Shown: positions 9,751-18,799 of the stretch, piece after piece
How positions within the stretch are numbered: the first letter of the stretch is position 1
Layout: each line of letters begins with the position of its first letter
NCBI GenBank assembly: GCA_001247695.2
Contig: LGRX02028773.1
Span: forward strand, 1 to 56,932
Source of the DNA: Cymbomonas tetramitiformis
Taxonomy: Eukaryota; Chlorophyta; Pyramimonadophyceae; Pyramimonadales; Pyramimonadaceae
Direction of reading: 5' to 3'
DNA length: 56,932 nt
Translations under genes and position numbers: made by a program
Notes under the pieces: model-generated
The model's input: the letters and a program-made list of their open reading frames with translations, nothing else
Databases searched by the model: none
What the model was told of the DNA's origin: nothing

Positions 9751-12700
9751 ATGAGCGCAGAGGGGTCGGGCTCAGAAACCACTCCCTCCGCACCGCCATC
9801 ACCAGCAGCAACAGCGCTAGAAGCAACAGCACTCGCAGCAGCAGTAGCAGCCTCAGCGCCTGCAAACCAGTTTCTCTTTGCGTTTGACGACGTAGACGAG
9901 ATGGATTACTATGACAAGGAGAGCCACTCACTTGACAAGGAAGACGTCAGACTCCAGTACACTGGTAGTAAGAGTGAGGACAGAGCGCTCTTCATCAGGC
10001 GTTTCGTGGACATGGTAGCGAAAGTCCAGCGGGCTTTTGAGGCCAAGAAGCGTAGGTACATGAAGTCAGCATCTTACCATGCGCTCAGTCAGCAGCAGAA
10101 GAAGGCCTTCGCTGAGTCCAGACCAGACTTCAGATCATTGTGGGATAGCATACCCTCGTTTCTAGCAGGGGACGATCATTCCACCTCAGTCGCTTATGAC
10201 TGGTGGTGCGCTGCCTACCTGAAGGATGGCGTCATGGCTTCACACGCTTGCCATGTCCTGAAGGATCTTACCATGAGAGATGCCTACCAGGGATCTGTGC
10301 GTTGTGCGCAGCCTCCTTTTCATGAGCTGGCGCCAGGATCAACCTGGGCAGTTTGTAAGGTGTTCGAGGAGGGTGATGAGGATGGCGAGGCGTCTGATGA
10401 GTGGGCAGGCGAGGGAACCTCCACGAAGGGTCTCACGGGGCCAGATGGTACTGAAGATTCTCACTACTTTTGGGCCTTGAGGGCTTTCGTTGCAGAGCTC
10501 GAAGCTAAATTCTTGATGAAGGGCACCAAAGAGAAGGAGGATCTCTTGATCGCTAAGCCGCAGACCAACGAGCAGGACGGCCTCGCCTACGTGAAGAGCT
10601 GTCGTCGCAGGGAGGCGGCTCTCAACACCGGCAAGAGGGTGGAGGACTCCGTCGTCAGGCAGAACATCGAGGAATGCATTAAGGGCCTGCGCATCAAAGA
10701 ATACCGAGATCGCGTGTCCGAGCAGCTGCGTGTCAGCCATCCTGCCCCCAACAGGGTCACTTGGGAGGACCTGGAGGTGATCGTGGAGGTGCAGAACAAG
10801 CTCAAGAACGATGCAGAGGCGTGGGCCCTCACACTGCAGCAGGAGCTGGTTCGTAGGCTCAACTGCGTGTACTCCTGCTTCGAGGCCAGGCAGATGGGGC
10901 TTGACCTGGCTGCACTAGTGTCAGCCATGAGGCGCTCGGGTTCTGCCTCCAAGACTGGGGACAGACGCAGGGACCCCAAGAAGAAGGAGCAGGCACAGCA
11001 TGGTGGCGACGACGCCAAGAAACCTGCGAGGGAAGCGAACAATGCCGAGCGTCAGAAACCTTCTTACAGCAAGGTGCCACCACCTGATGCTTCGAAGAAG
11101 TTCCAGTGTGACTGGTGCTTCACGCGCCTGCCCCACTCTCCAGAGCGCTGCTACACGGGGTGTCGTGATGCCCGGGTGCCGCCCAACTTCCATAAGGACA
11201 GGCAGAACTCCAAGTGGCCGGACGAGGTCAAGAATGCCCAGATGCGCGCCTACAACATCGCACACCGCTTTGATAAGCACAAGATGGGGATCACCACCAA
11301 GGAGTGGCTTAAGCTCCCTGAGGCCAAGCAGAAGCAGCCACAGCAGCAGCAGCAGCAGCAGCAAGTGGCTGCCAGTGCCGAGGTTAAAGAGAAACTCGCC
11401 GCAGAATTGTCAGGTCTCCAGGCAGGGTCACCTCCAAAGGATGACAAGATCGCCGATGCACAGTCCCGATCAGAGGTCAGCGATGCGGAGACTGAGTACG
11501 ACTCCCACTTCACCCAACAGGCTGAATACGAGGAGGATGAGCAGGACTGCCCTGCTGGGGGTGGGCTGGAAGGTGGTCATGGTGTTGGCATCGATCACGC
11601 ACCGAGTCTCCAGGCCAGCGCCGCTGTCGCCTTGGGCAGCACTCAGCAGATGCGGGGCTTCCAGGTCAAGACGCCGGAGGAGTTCGACAGGGCCGCTCAG
11701 GTGCCTAGAGCCGTTCCTCCCGACGTACTCAGCAGGAAGGTCCACCTGTTGGCATCCAATCTTCGCAGCTCCGTGCGCGCCTGCTCGCAGATTGCTGCCA
11801 TCCTGATATCCCAGAACGCCATCGACCTCCCGAAGGACATCGAGAACCTCTTGGCGCTTGAGGAGCTCATGGGCAAGGATCCGAATGATGCAACCGAACA
11901 GCCCACCGAGGTCAATGAGCATGAGCTGGAGGACACGCACGCCACAGCGACGCAAGGAGCAAGAAGGGAAGCAGACGGTTCAGGACATTGTGCAACCGAG
12001 GAGGTGCCATTGGACGAGATGCCCAACGGTGTGGTCGACAGCGCCGCCGCTCGATGTGCAGCCGCTGCCTACGTGGACGATCTGGGGGTGGTTGACTTCA
12101 GTGACCATGGACATGTACGAGCTGGCACCATCAAGACCTCCGCCTACGACGCACTGAGGGCAAAGATGACGCAGCACCTGACCGACGAGCAGGTGTTATT
12201 GATGGCTCAGGTGCAGCCCATCTGCAAGTTGCGGAATGCTACTCTGTATGAGGGGCTGGCGCTGGTGTCATCTGGTGGCGAGCTTATGCTATACCGGGCG
12301 ATCCTCATGGACACCGGCGCCAACTGTAACATCATCTCTATCTCTGTGGTAAGGCGGCTGGGTCTCACAATTTATGAAGCCACCACCGGCGCCAAGGTCA
12401 CCAGATGTGACAACAGTCCCACGAAGTTCACCCATTATTGCTACGTGGACGTCATTTTGGCTGCGGGTACGCCGCACATGACGCTTCACCGGTTGTACGC
12501 CTTCGTGACCTTCGAGGCCGAGAACTCCTGGGACCTGTTGATAGGCACTGGGCCGTTGAAGAACTCCCTGATGATTGACATCAAGTTGGGAAGTTGCGTG
12601 GCCGTGTCGCATGCACCGAAGGTTTTGGGCATGGATGCTCAGGTGGTTCTTCCGCTGGTCGACATGACAACACCCAAGCGTCCTCACCAGCCCAGGAGGT

Positions 12701-13389
12701 TGGACCCAGTGGTATGTTTACAATCGGAGATCTTTGGGCATGAGACGGAGTGCAAATGGCTGGGGTGCCCACCCCCGAGCACGAGGGAGGAGAGGTTTGC
12801 TGCCTCTGGGATTCGGTCTGAGCACATCCTTGACGACTATGAGTCGCCGGTGGGGTCACCACTGCCTTCGTCAGGGCCATCTGCTGCGCCCCCTAGACCC
12901 CGAGTCGCCACACGCGCAGAGGTCGAGGCGATGTCTCGCGTTCACACATGTTCGCTTGAAGGAGGTCGAAGGAGCCACCTGGCGTCACTGGCGTCCGTCG
13001 AGCTGGCAGAATCAGAGCGCATGCTTGCGCAACTTTACGCAGCACCAAACCCCTGGGTGGGTGGGCGCACGAAGTGGGTCACCGATGGCCAGTTGACCGG
13101 GGGTCGTCCGCCTCCGGACGTTCGTCTTGACCACAACTGGGCGGACCAGAGACTGTACCTGGACCGGCACCATGTGGCGCGTCTTTGCCGCATCCTTCAA
13201 GATCTCCCTGAGGACATACCAGCCAGACCTTCCCGGGAACATGTCTGCGTGGAGTTCGTCCGCTGCCTCGAGCAGAAGTGGGTGATGGTGGCACAGCTGT
13301 TGCCCCCTAACTGGCTGTATGTGGACCAGAAGTTGGATCACGATGAGGATAATGACTGTTGGGTGCTCAAGGGGAGCTACAGTATATGA
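9751..13389 (+). CDS. Gag-protease polyprotein of LTR retroelement
   Basis: 1212 codons from the ATG at 9751. The N-terminus is Ser/Ala/Pro-rich. Residues ~50-380 are helical and charged, as expected of a Gag capsid region (DWWCAAYLKDGVMASHACHV). Near residue 451 a CX2CX5HX4C cluster (CDWCFTRLPHSPERC) resembles the nucleocapsid CCHC knuckle with one extra residue. A Gln run from CAG repeats lies near 530-537. Around residue 853, ILMDTGANCNIISISVVRRL is the active-site loop of a retropepsin aspartic protease, and WDLLIGTGPL further on fits the hydrophobic-hydrophobic-Gly motif. The frame stops at 13387-13389 in ATATGAC, where the TGA overlaps the next ORF's ATG. Upstream, the same frame stays open about 43 codons without ATG, so a spliced or longer N-terminus is possible. 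Confidence 0.85.
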   Translation: MSAEGSGSETTPSAPPSPAATALEATALAAAVAASAPANQFLFAFDDVDEMDYYDKESHSLDKEDVRLQYTGSKSEDRALFIRRFVDMVAKVQRAFEAKKRRYMKSASYHALSQQQKKAFAESRPDFRSLWDSIPSFLAGDDHSTSVAYDWWCAAYLKDGVMASHACHVLKDLTMRDAYQGSVRCAQPPFHELAPGSTWAVCKVFEEGDEDGEASDEWAGEGTSTKGLTGPDGTEDSHYFWALRAFVAELEAKFLMKGTKEKEDLLIAKPQTNEQDGLAYVKSCRRREAALNTGKRVEDSVVRQNIEECIKGLRIKEYRDRVSEQLRVSHPAPNRVTWEDLEVIVEVQNKLKNDAEAWALTLQQELVRRLNCVYSCFEARQMGLDLAALVSAMRRSGSASKTGDRRRDPKKKEQAQHGGDDAKKPAREANNAERQKPSYSKVPPPDASKKFQCDWCFTRLPHSPERCYTGCRDARVPPNFHKDRQNSKWPDEVKNAQMRAYNIAHRFDKHKMGITTKEWLKLPEAKQKQPQQQQQQQQVAASAEVKEKLAAELSGLQAGSPPKDDKIADAQSRSEVSDAETEYDSHFTQQAEYEEDEQDCPAGGGLEGGHGVGIDHAPSLQASAAVALGSTQQMRGFQVKTPEEFDRAAQVPRAVPPDVLSRKVHLLASNLRSSVRACSQIAAILISQNAIDLPKDIENLLALEELMGKDPNDATEQPTEVNEHELEDTHATATQGARREADGSGHCATEEVPLDEMPNGVVDSAAARCAAAAYVDDLGVVDFSDHGHVRAGTIKTSAYDALRAKMTQHLTDEQVLLMAQVQPICKLRNATLYEGLALVSSGGELMLYRAILMDTGANCNIISISVVRRLGLTIYEATTGAKVTRCDNSPTKFTHYCYVDVILAAGTPHMTLHRLYAFVTFEAENSWDLLIGTGPLKNSLMIDIKLGSCVAVSHAPKVLGMDAQVVLPLVDMTTPKRPHQPRRLDPVVCLQSEIFGHETECKWLGCPPPSTREERFAASGIRSEHILDDYESPVGSPLPSSGPSAAPPRPRVATRAEVEAMSRVHTCSLEGGRRSHLASLASVELAESERMLAQLYAAPNPWVGGRTKWVTDGQLTGGRPPPDVRLDHNWADQRLYLDRHHVARLCRILQDLPEDIPARPSREHVCVEFVRCLEQKWVMVAQLLPPNWLYVDQKLDHDEDNDCWVLKGSYSI

Positions 13390-15032
13390 CACACGTGCCA
13401 TCCCCTGCCAGCAAGCAAGACGTCGTCAAGCCCAGGGAGGAAGGCAGAGCGCTCGATAGCCTCAACTCAATCCAGCGACTGCAGCACACGCTCCAGGAGC
13501 TGTTCACGTACCCCAGTGGTGAGGTCGCTGGCACCCTCATGTGGGATCTGAAGGAGCGTGTCCTCTGTGTACAACCGAGTGCAGCCACGCAGCACCTCGA
13601 GCTGATGCGCTGCACGCTGGATCATGCGCGAGTGTACAACAGTGAGGAGTTGCTGGGTGAGCTTCAGCTCCCTCATTGGTACGAGAGCGCTGGTGTCTGG
13701 ACGTACCAGCTGCTCAGGTACCTTCGCCCGGTGGACATAGAGTCCCTCTCGACTGGCATCCTCCAACAGTACGATCTATATGGCAGCATAGCGCCACCTC
13801 TGGAGCTCATTTCTCTGGGTTCGAGCACCAAGTACTACCCGGTGGGGGATGGTCTTGGGGGAACTGGTAGGGTGTTCTCCCAGAATGCCGCGGCTCAGGA
13901 GTACGTGCGCTTGGGGGAGATGAGGAAAATGCTCAAGGCATCCAACACCAGGCAGCAGGGCCAAGATGCACTCAATGCTGATGCGGAGCGCAGGCCACCA
14001 CCGCCCAACAACTTGGCCAACTTCAGGCTCACAAAGCGAGCCCCTGCGCAGCCACCTGCTCCTGCCGCGGGAGCAAGACCATCCCGGGCGGTCGCAGGGC
14101 CATCTCGCGCCAGGTCTAGCAGCCACTCGCCACCTCGCTCGTCGCAGATTGCACGACCGTCTCAAGCTGTCGCGGGGCCGTCTCGGGCCAGGCCCAGTGG
14201 CCATTCGCCACTGCGCTTCGCGCACATCGCGTACGCTCGCACTCCGTCGCCTCCATCCAGCGGCCATGAGACCGAGGATTTGGTGTCGTCAGATCCTGAC
14301 AGCAGCCCTCCTCGTGGAAGGTCGCCCTCTGCATCGCCTGCCATGACCAACGTTGGCTCGTGGGCGAACTCTGTCCGTGTTCCGCGTGGCTCCCCGTCAA
14401 TTTCTTCGGGAGGCCCACCTCCTACGCCTCCGAGTCCGCCGCGGGCGGGTCCCCTGCCTCGGGCTCCTGGGTGGGTGCCTCCATCCCCAACAGAGTCAGA
14501 TTACGACGCTACACGAATGGCCACAGCATCTGATAGCTCGGCGTGCCAATTCCTGTCCGTGGAGGAGGTGGAAGCCTTGAAGGATCGCCGCAACCTCACT
14601 GTCTTTATGATACGGTTTAGCATAACGGTATATGATCGGTGCAGGCGCCGGCGCGTCATGTACCAGCTTGGCGTGTGCAACAAGGAGCTGGGTCTCAGGA
14701 TGCGGAGGCGTCCGGGCATGACCAGCAAAGTTGAGAGGAAGCATAACAAGCCCATCGCGTGCGGGGACAAGGGCTGGCGTCTCCCTCTTGGGGGACAGAC
14801 TACGTCTTCCGGCCTCCTGGAGGCCATGACTTCAGCCTGGGCTGATTTGTCGCACCGTGACGCAGGGCACAGGTTGCCGGGGGGTCATGCGCGGAACGTC
14901 GCGTTCGCGCTGTGCAAATACGATCGTGGAGATTGGGGCGGCGCACGTGCTGCGCTGCATGGCGCACCCAAATGCCACGCCCGTGTACTACATCTTCCTG
15001 GAGGACGAGCGGTGTCTTTCTTGGCAAGCTGA
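13386..15032 (+). CDS. Retroelement ORF2, unknown, Pro/Ser-rich
   Basis: In the -1 frame relative to gag. The first ATG (13386-13388) shares two bases with the gag stop, which suggests termination-reinitiation or -1 frameshifting; the usual XXXYYYZ slippery heptamer is not obvious. The first ~190 codons are ordered (HWYESAGVWTYQLLRYLRP, VDIESLSTGILQQYDLYGS). The middle is Pro/Ser/Arg-rich with a repeated AVAGPSRARxSxHSP unit. The C-terminal part (VEEVEALKDRRNLTVFMIRF) looks ordered again. This is where a Ty3-type element would carry reverse transcriptase, but no YxDD box, RNase H or integrase motif is present. After about 14860 coding potential moves to another frame, so the true 3' end is probably disrupted. 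Confidence 0.55.
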   Translation: MTHVPSPASKQDVVKPREEGRALDSLNSIQRLQHTLQELFTYPSGEVAGTLMWDLKERVLCVQPSAATQHLELMRCTLDHARVYNSEELLGELQLPHWYESAGVWTYQLLRYLRPVDIESLSTGILQQYDLYGSIAPPLELISLGSSTKYYPVGDGLGGTGRVFSQNAAAQEYVRLGEMRKMLKASNTRQQGQDALNADAERRPPPPNNLANFRLTKRAPAQPPAPAAGARPSRAVAGPSRARSSSHSPPRSSQIARPSQAVAGPSRARPSGHSPLRFAHIAYARTPSPPSSGHETEDLVSSDPDSSPPRGRSPSASPAMTNVGSWANSVRVPRGSPSISSGGPPPTPPSPPRAGPLPRAPGWVPPSPTESDYDATRMATASDSSACQFLSVEEVEALKDRRNLTVFMIRFSITVYDRCRRRRVMYQLGVCNKELGLRMRRRPGMTSKVERKHNKPIACGDKGWRLPLGGQTTSSGLLEAMTSAWADLSHRDAGHRLPGGHARNVAFALCKYDRGDWGGARAALHGAPKCHARVLHLPGGRAVSFLAS

Positions 15033-15810
15033 GTTCACGAATGAGTATTTCGAGCGGGACGACCGGAAGTTCACTTGCTTGCAATGGGGGACCAGGCATT
15101 CGGCCGCGCCATGGTTGATGCCAGCCCTGGGGGCCTTGGAGGCGCTGCGTCTTCCGCCGCCGCCGCCACCGCCCGCCCGTCAGGCTCGCGTGGCCGAGCG
15201 ACCCGAGCACATGGATACGGCTTCGCGGAGGAATGTGCACGAGGTTCGAGACCCCCCTGCGCGTCAGCAGCCGGGCGCGGGCGGTGCTGCACGCTCGTCT
15301 GCCCCTTCTGTCGATCGCCATGGGGCTGCTACCCATGTCGTTCATGCACCAAGGGATTCCAGGATACCAGCCGGTCTCACGTCGCGGTGTCCTCCTTCTC
15401 CAGCTGCTTCGATATGCAGCGCAGAGACGCAGGCGTTTGAACGCCATACGGACGAACAGCGTGAGGCGCAGAGGCAGGCGCATTTTCAGCAGGGCTCCCC
15501 GGGCGCAGCGGGCGGGTGGCCCTGGTGAACGACCAACGCTGTGGCCGTGGGCCGCCTGCACGGGCGGTCCACTTGCGGCCAGGTGTCCTGCGAGCGTGTA
15601 TCACGTTTGCAGGCAGTGCAGTGGTTTGGTGGTGGTTGGGACGCGGTCCCGTTCCCATGGTCGCCATATGATGGGCGATGTGGGAGGCAGTAGCCTGGCA
15701 CCTGTCATGGTGCCCCTTTCACGTTTGGTGGAGGCGTTTCGTGGCCTCGCTTTTGCACCAGCTGCCCGAATGGTGGTCGGCTGCTCGACGTTACCCCCTT
15801 CGTGCATCTT
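14857..15810 (+). pseudogene. Frameshifted continuation of retroelement ORF2
   Basis: Protein-like sequence continues in a second frame (VYYIFLEDERCLSW, EYFERDDRKFTCLQWGTRHS) to about 15230, with a Pro run. It may then move to a third frame, open from 15233 to 15814 (LLSIAMGLLPMSFMHQGIPG). None of these has its own good start. I read this as one decayed ORF with at least two frameshifts between ORF2 and the methyltransferase-like ORF. Sequencing error cannot be excluded. Confidence 0.4.
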
Positions 15811-16866
15811 ATGACATCTGGGTCTTATGGGCTCTCGCCTGCGTTTGGTACGTTGGGCTCCTTGAATGAGAAACTGTCGGCGGAGATGCGCCTGTTGCCA
15901 GCAGACGTGGGTCCTCGTCGGGTGGTGAAGGGAAACAAGTTTCAGCCTTGGCATGCCATTTCATCAAGGGAGATGCTGTTGAAGGAGGAGGACATGTTCT
16001 TGGGCATGCCAGATCAGATTGATTGGGGAAGACAGGACAAGCTCTCTGAGGCTGTGCAGATCTTCATGCCAGGGCATTGGAATGAGGGGCATCGCACGGT
16101 GCTGAGCAAGAAATATCGGGAACAGAAGGCCATGGCAAGGCATCTGAGGGATGCACCTCTCATGCCTGCGCTGGCTGAAGAAGAAGTTGAAAGACGAGGA
16201 GAGCTGAGGCACATGACTAAGGCTCAGGTGAGGGAAGCTAGCGCGCTACAGTGGGGGCTTGAACTGGTTATCACGGTGCCCTCTGAGGTGAGGCGTTTGG
16301 CGACAGAGGTGGACTGGAAGTCCGTCGATGGCGTGTGGGACCCGTGGGCAGGCACTGGGGTCATCAGTGAGGTGATGGTAGAGCAATGGCCGCAGTTGAG
16401 ATTCATGAACAATGACTGGAACTCTCAGTTGGGTTGGTCTGAGGCGCATGACGCACTTCAGCCGGGTAACTATCGCATATGGAAGGAGAAGTATGGTGTC
16501 TGTGACGCAGTGGTGACTTCGCCTTGGTTCGCAGCGCTGGATATCGTGTTTCCGTTGGCAGTAATGGCCAGTCGTGTGGTGGCATGTGTCCACGTTCCAT
16601 CTTACTATTTAACAGACATGACCGAGAGCAGGGCTGCGTACTTCAGACGATTGAGTCAGACAGGACGCTTGCATGTGATTGGGCATCTGGAACATGGACC
16701 CATTGGCCGCAGGTGTATGTGGGTCTTGGTGTTCAAGAATCCACTGGTCAGAGCCAGAATGTTACAGGGCGGAGAAGGTGAAGGCATTGGTATGTTCACT
16801 TTCAGTTTGGGCAAGTTCATGGCAGATGGTGATACGACCCAGTATGCTGAACAAGCCCATATTTGA
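15811..16866 (+). CDS. DNA methyltransferase-like protein of LTR retroelement
   Basis: 351 codons; first ATG at 15811 (the frame is open a little further upstream). The N-terminal ~150 residues are charged and unassigned (FQPWHAISSREMLLKEEDMF). The C-terminal half has the order of a Rossmann-type S-adenosylmethionine methyltransferase: motif I GVWDPWAGTGVISEVM (DPxxGTG), an acidic strand end RFMNNDWN, then motif IV DAVVTSPWFAALDI, which resembles the (D/N/S)PP(Y/F/W) catalytic tetrapeptide of N6-adenine and N4-cytosine enzymes but reads SPW. Later segments CVHVPSYYLTDM and GRRCMWVLVF look like the following core strands. Activity is unproven because of the altered motif IV. The stop lies about 45 bp before the 3' LTR once the hAT insertion is removed, so this was the last ORF of the element. 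Confidence 0.7.
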   Translation: MTSGSYGLSPAFGTLGSLNEKLSAEMRLLPADVGPRRVVKGNKFQPWHAISSREMLLKEEDMFLGMPDQIDWGRQDKLSEAVQIFMPGHWNEGHRTVLSKKYREQKAMARHLRDAPLMPALAEEEVERRGELRHMTKAQVREASALQWGLELVITVPSEVRRLATEVDWKSVDGVWDPWAGTGVISEVMVEQWPQLRFMNNDWNSQLGWSEAHDALQPGNYRIWKEKYGVCDAVVTSPWFAALDIVFPLAVMASRVVACVHVPSYYLTDMTESRAAYFRRLSQTGRLHVIGHLEHGPIGRRCMWVLVFKNPLVRARMLQGGEGEGIGMFTFSLGKFMADGDTTQYAEQAHI

Positions 16867-16879
16867 GTCTGTGCTACTG

Positions 16880-17738
16880 CAGTGTCGCTGTCATGAGTTA
16901 TCGGACATAGGTCCCGTTTTAAACATTTCGTAGGTCCGTGAGCGGTCCGCACGGTCCGTGATGAAACGTCGTTAGGTCCGCGAGCGGTCCACACGGTCCA
17001 ACCAAAAATTCAGCCGAACATCGGAACGAGGCTGAATTCGTCTCATATATCAAGATCGATATAGGGCTGGAATTAACACACACACACACACACACACATA
17101 GAGAGAGAGAGAGAGAGCTGAATTTAACACACATATATGGCCGGATTCAAGTCTTATACAGTATCGGGTAGGTCGAATTCACATAGGTCGAAGATTTCGG
17201 CATTATCGTCAAAATTATTAAATTCAAAGTAATGCGCATAATACTCTATGGGAGATAAAGTGCAAAATCAATACACACATAAATTAATGTACCATTACCC
17301 ATAAACATGATTGTATAATAACTAAAAAGACAAATAAAACCAAGAGAAATATCTGATGTGCTGAATGCCGCATAGTAAAGTCGAGTGTGTTTTGTGAAGT
17401 GTCCCGGGAAGAAACCTCGAAACGAAACCGTCTGCAAATCCACATATATCATATCGACGAATAGGAGAAACGGACGGATGCATATTGATCTTGGATGCTC
17501 ACGAATAGTTGTATTATGGGATAAGTCCCCCATATGTCCACGCGGCAGTCTGGGACCGGTACAATGGTGGCAGATTATGGATAGGTCCCGCATAGGTCCA
17601 CACGGTCAGGGCCAGAATCGCCAATTCTGCTCATAGGTCCGATCGGAAACGCGCGACAGGTCCCCATCAGGTCCGAGGCACGATTTGGGGGGTCCGATAG
17701 GTCCAGGACCGGTCAATTAGGCCTTGACAGCGACACTG
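16880..17738. mobile_element. Non-autonomous hAT-type DNA transposon (859 bp)
   Basis: Terminal inverted repeats CAGTGTCGCTGTCA (16880-16893) and its complement (17725-17738) are bounded on both sides by an 8-bp target duplication, TGCTACTG (16872-16879 and 17739-17746). An 8-bp TSD and TIRs starting CAGTG are hallmarks of the hAT superfamily. Both ends carry many AGGTCC/GGTCCG motifs, typical of subterminal transposase-binding repeats. There is no transposase ORF; the middle is AT-rich and has a compound (AC)n(GA)n microsatellite near 17078-17117. It landed between the methyltransferase ORF stop and the polypurine tract. Confidence 0.9.
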
Positions 17739-17760
17739 TGCTACTGCACGCAGCAGCTAC

Positions 17761-17770
17761 AGATGGGGGA
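17761..17770 (+). promoter_or_regulatory. Polypurine tract of LTR retroelement
   Basis: AGATGGGGGA lies immediately before TGTTGGAATC. Purine tracts of this form prime plus-strand synthesis directly upstream of a 3' LTR. This fixes the LTR start at 17771 rather than at the later TGTAAC. Confidence 0.8.
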
Positions 17771-18510
17771 TGTTGGAATCTGGGCTTGCATGTAAGAGTT
17801 CAGCGTTCGATAACAGGGTATCAGAATTTTAAAAATTTTGTAGCTCTACGATCTTATGCTGTGTTGAGAATTGCTCGATCAGTTACCGGCACCAGTGGAT
17901 ATTAATGATGCTTATGATCAGTCGCGAGTGTTAAGTTCGTTCGATTCCGAGATTGTACCATCATATGCACGCGTTTGCGACAGCTGTAACAAACGCCGGC
18001 TTTTCATGGTACCGCGCCGGGTTTGTTCAGCTGGTGACACGCATGACAGTGGTGACAGCATGACAGGCTTTACGAAGATGACCATCTGTGAGATGCAGAC
18101 TTGTCAGAGAAGATATGGTCACCATTAAGTGACCAGGGAATGATAAGACGAAGATGGCAGTGACTCCTTTGCCGCTGACGTGTCAGTCAGAATGCGGTAA
18201 ACGGTAACATTGTTAGAGCTGGCATGGAATAATGACTTTCTATTGGCCAGATGAAGATTTAAGGGCTAGAACCCGTTACAGTTTTGGGAAATGTGACAGG
18301 ACATTGAGATATAAGTAGACTCTGACCGAAGGTCAGGCTAGTGGACTCATTATTGTTTTGCCTTCGCAAGTACTAGGTGGCTGTTCGCGTGCCAGTGCTA
18401 GAGTGCTAAGACAGTTCTGCTCACAGCTTTTGTACACACAATAATTCGTATTTTGTGATATAATATCAATTTTGACGGATATATTTTACTGCTGTTTTCA
18501 TACTTTTTCA
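17771..18510 (+). repeat. Full-length LTR (740 bp)
   Basis: Starts TGTTGGAATC and ends ACTTTTTCA, so it has the canonical TG...CA ends. GAGATATAAGTAG near 18307 is a plausible TATA box. The 3' part matches 7582-7982 and the first 214 bp match 18511-18724 with one difference. Confidence 0.88.
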
Positions 18511-18724
18511 TGTTGGAATCTGGGCTTGCATGTAAGAGTTCAGCGTTCGATAACAGGGTATCAGAATTTTAAAAATTTTGTAGCTCTACGATCTTATGCT
18601 GTGTTGAGAATTGCTCGATCAGTTACCGGCACCAGTGGATATTAATGACGCTTATGATCAGTCGCGAGTGTTAAGTTCGTTCGATTCCGAGATTGTACCA
18701 TCATATGCACGCGTTTGCGACAGC
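18511..18724 (+). repeat. Second, truncated LTR (first 214 bp) joined directly to the full LTR
   Basis: The U5 end TTTTTCA at 18510 is joined without any extra base to a new LTR start TGTTGGAATC. Identity to 17771-17984 ends at GCGACAGC (18724). The flank CTGAGTACAC that follows is not LTR sequence. Confidence 0.88.
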
Positions 18725-18799
18725 CTGAGTACACTTAATAATGGATACGATGAGTATAGGGATGGGGGGGAGGGGTGCATGCATAACTTGCAATGAAGT

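Larger units (their letters stand above)
7582..18724 (+). mobile_element. LTR retroelement in circularly permuted form
   Basis: Order: partial LTR (7582-7982), leader, Gag-protease ORF, second ORF, methyltransferase-like ORF, hAT insertion, polypurine tract (17761-17770), full LTR (17771-18510), then a second LTR's first 214 bp (18511-18724). The left fragment starts exactly at LTR position 215 and the right fragment stops exactly at position 214, so joining the outer ends would rebuild one LTR (minus a 125-bp deletion). Terminal copies differ at only two or three bases, so insertion is recent. No primer binding site beginning TGG follows the left LTR fragment, and no reverse transcriptase, RNase H or integrase was found. 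It is therefore probably non-autonomous, or a lineage whose polymerase was lost. Confidence 0.8.

Noticed and set aside
11337..11365. CAG run as a regulatory microsatellite
   Set aside because: It is an in-frame Gln tract in the Gag ORF and needs no other explanation.
9641..13401. Many long frames antisense or out of frame to the Gag-protease ORF
   Set aside because: They are GC-driven shadows of the 1212-codon ORF, without starts or domains of their own.
17985..18510. Taking the 526-bp TGTAAC...TTTTTCA segment as the whole LTR
   Set aside because: It has TG...CA ends and recurs at 7582, but no polypurine tract precedes it, it lacks a TSD, and identical 214-bp copies flank it on both sides. 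AGATGGGGGA before TGTTGGAATC at 17771 is the better LTR boundary.
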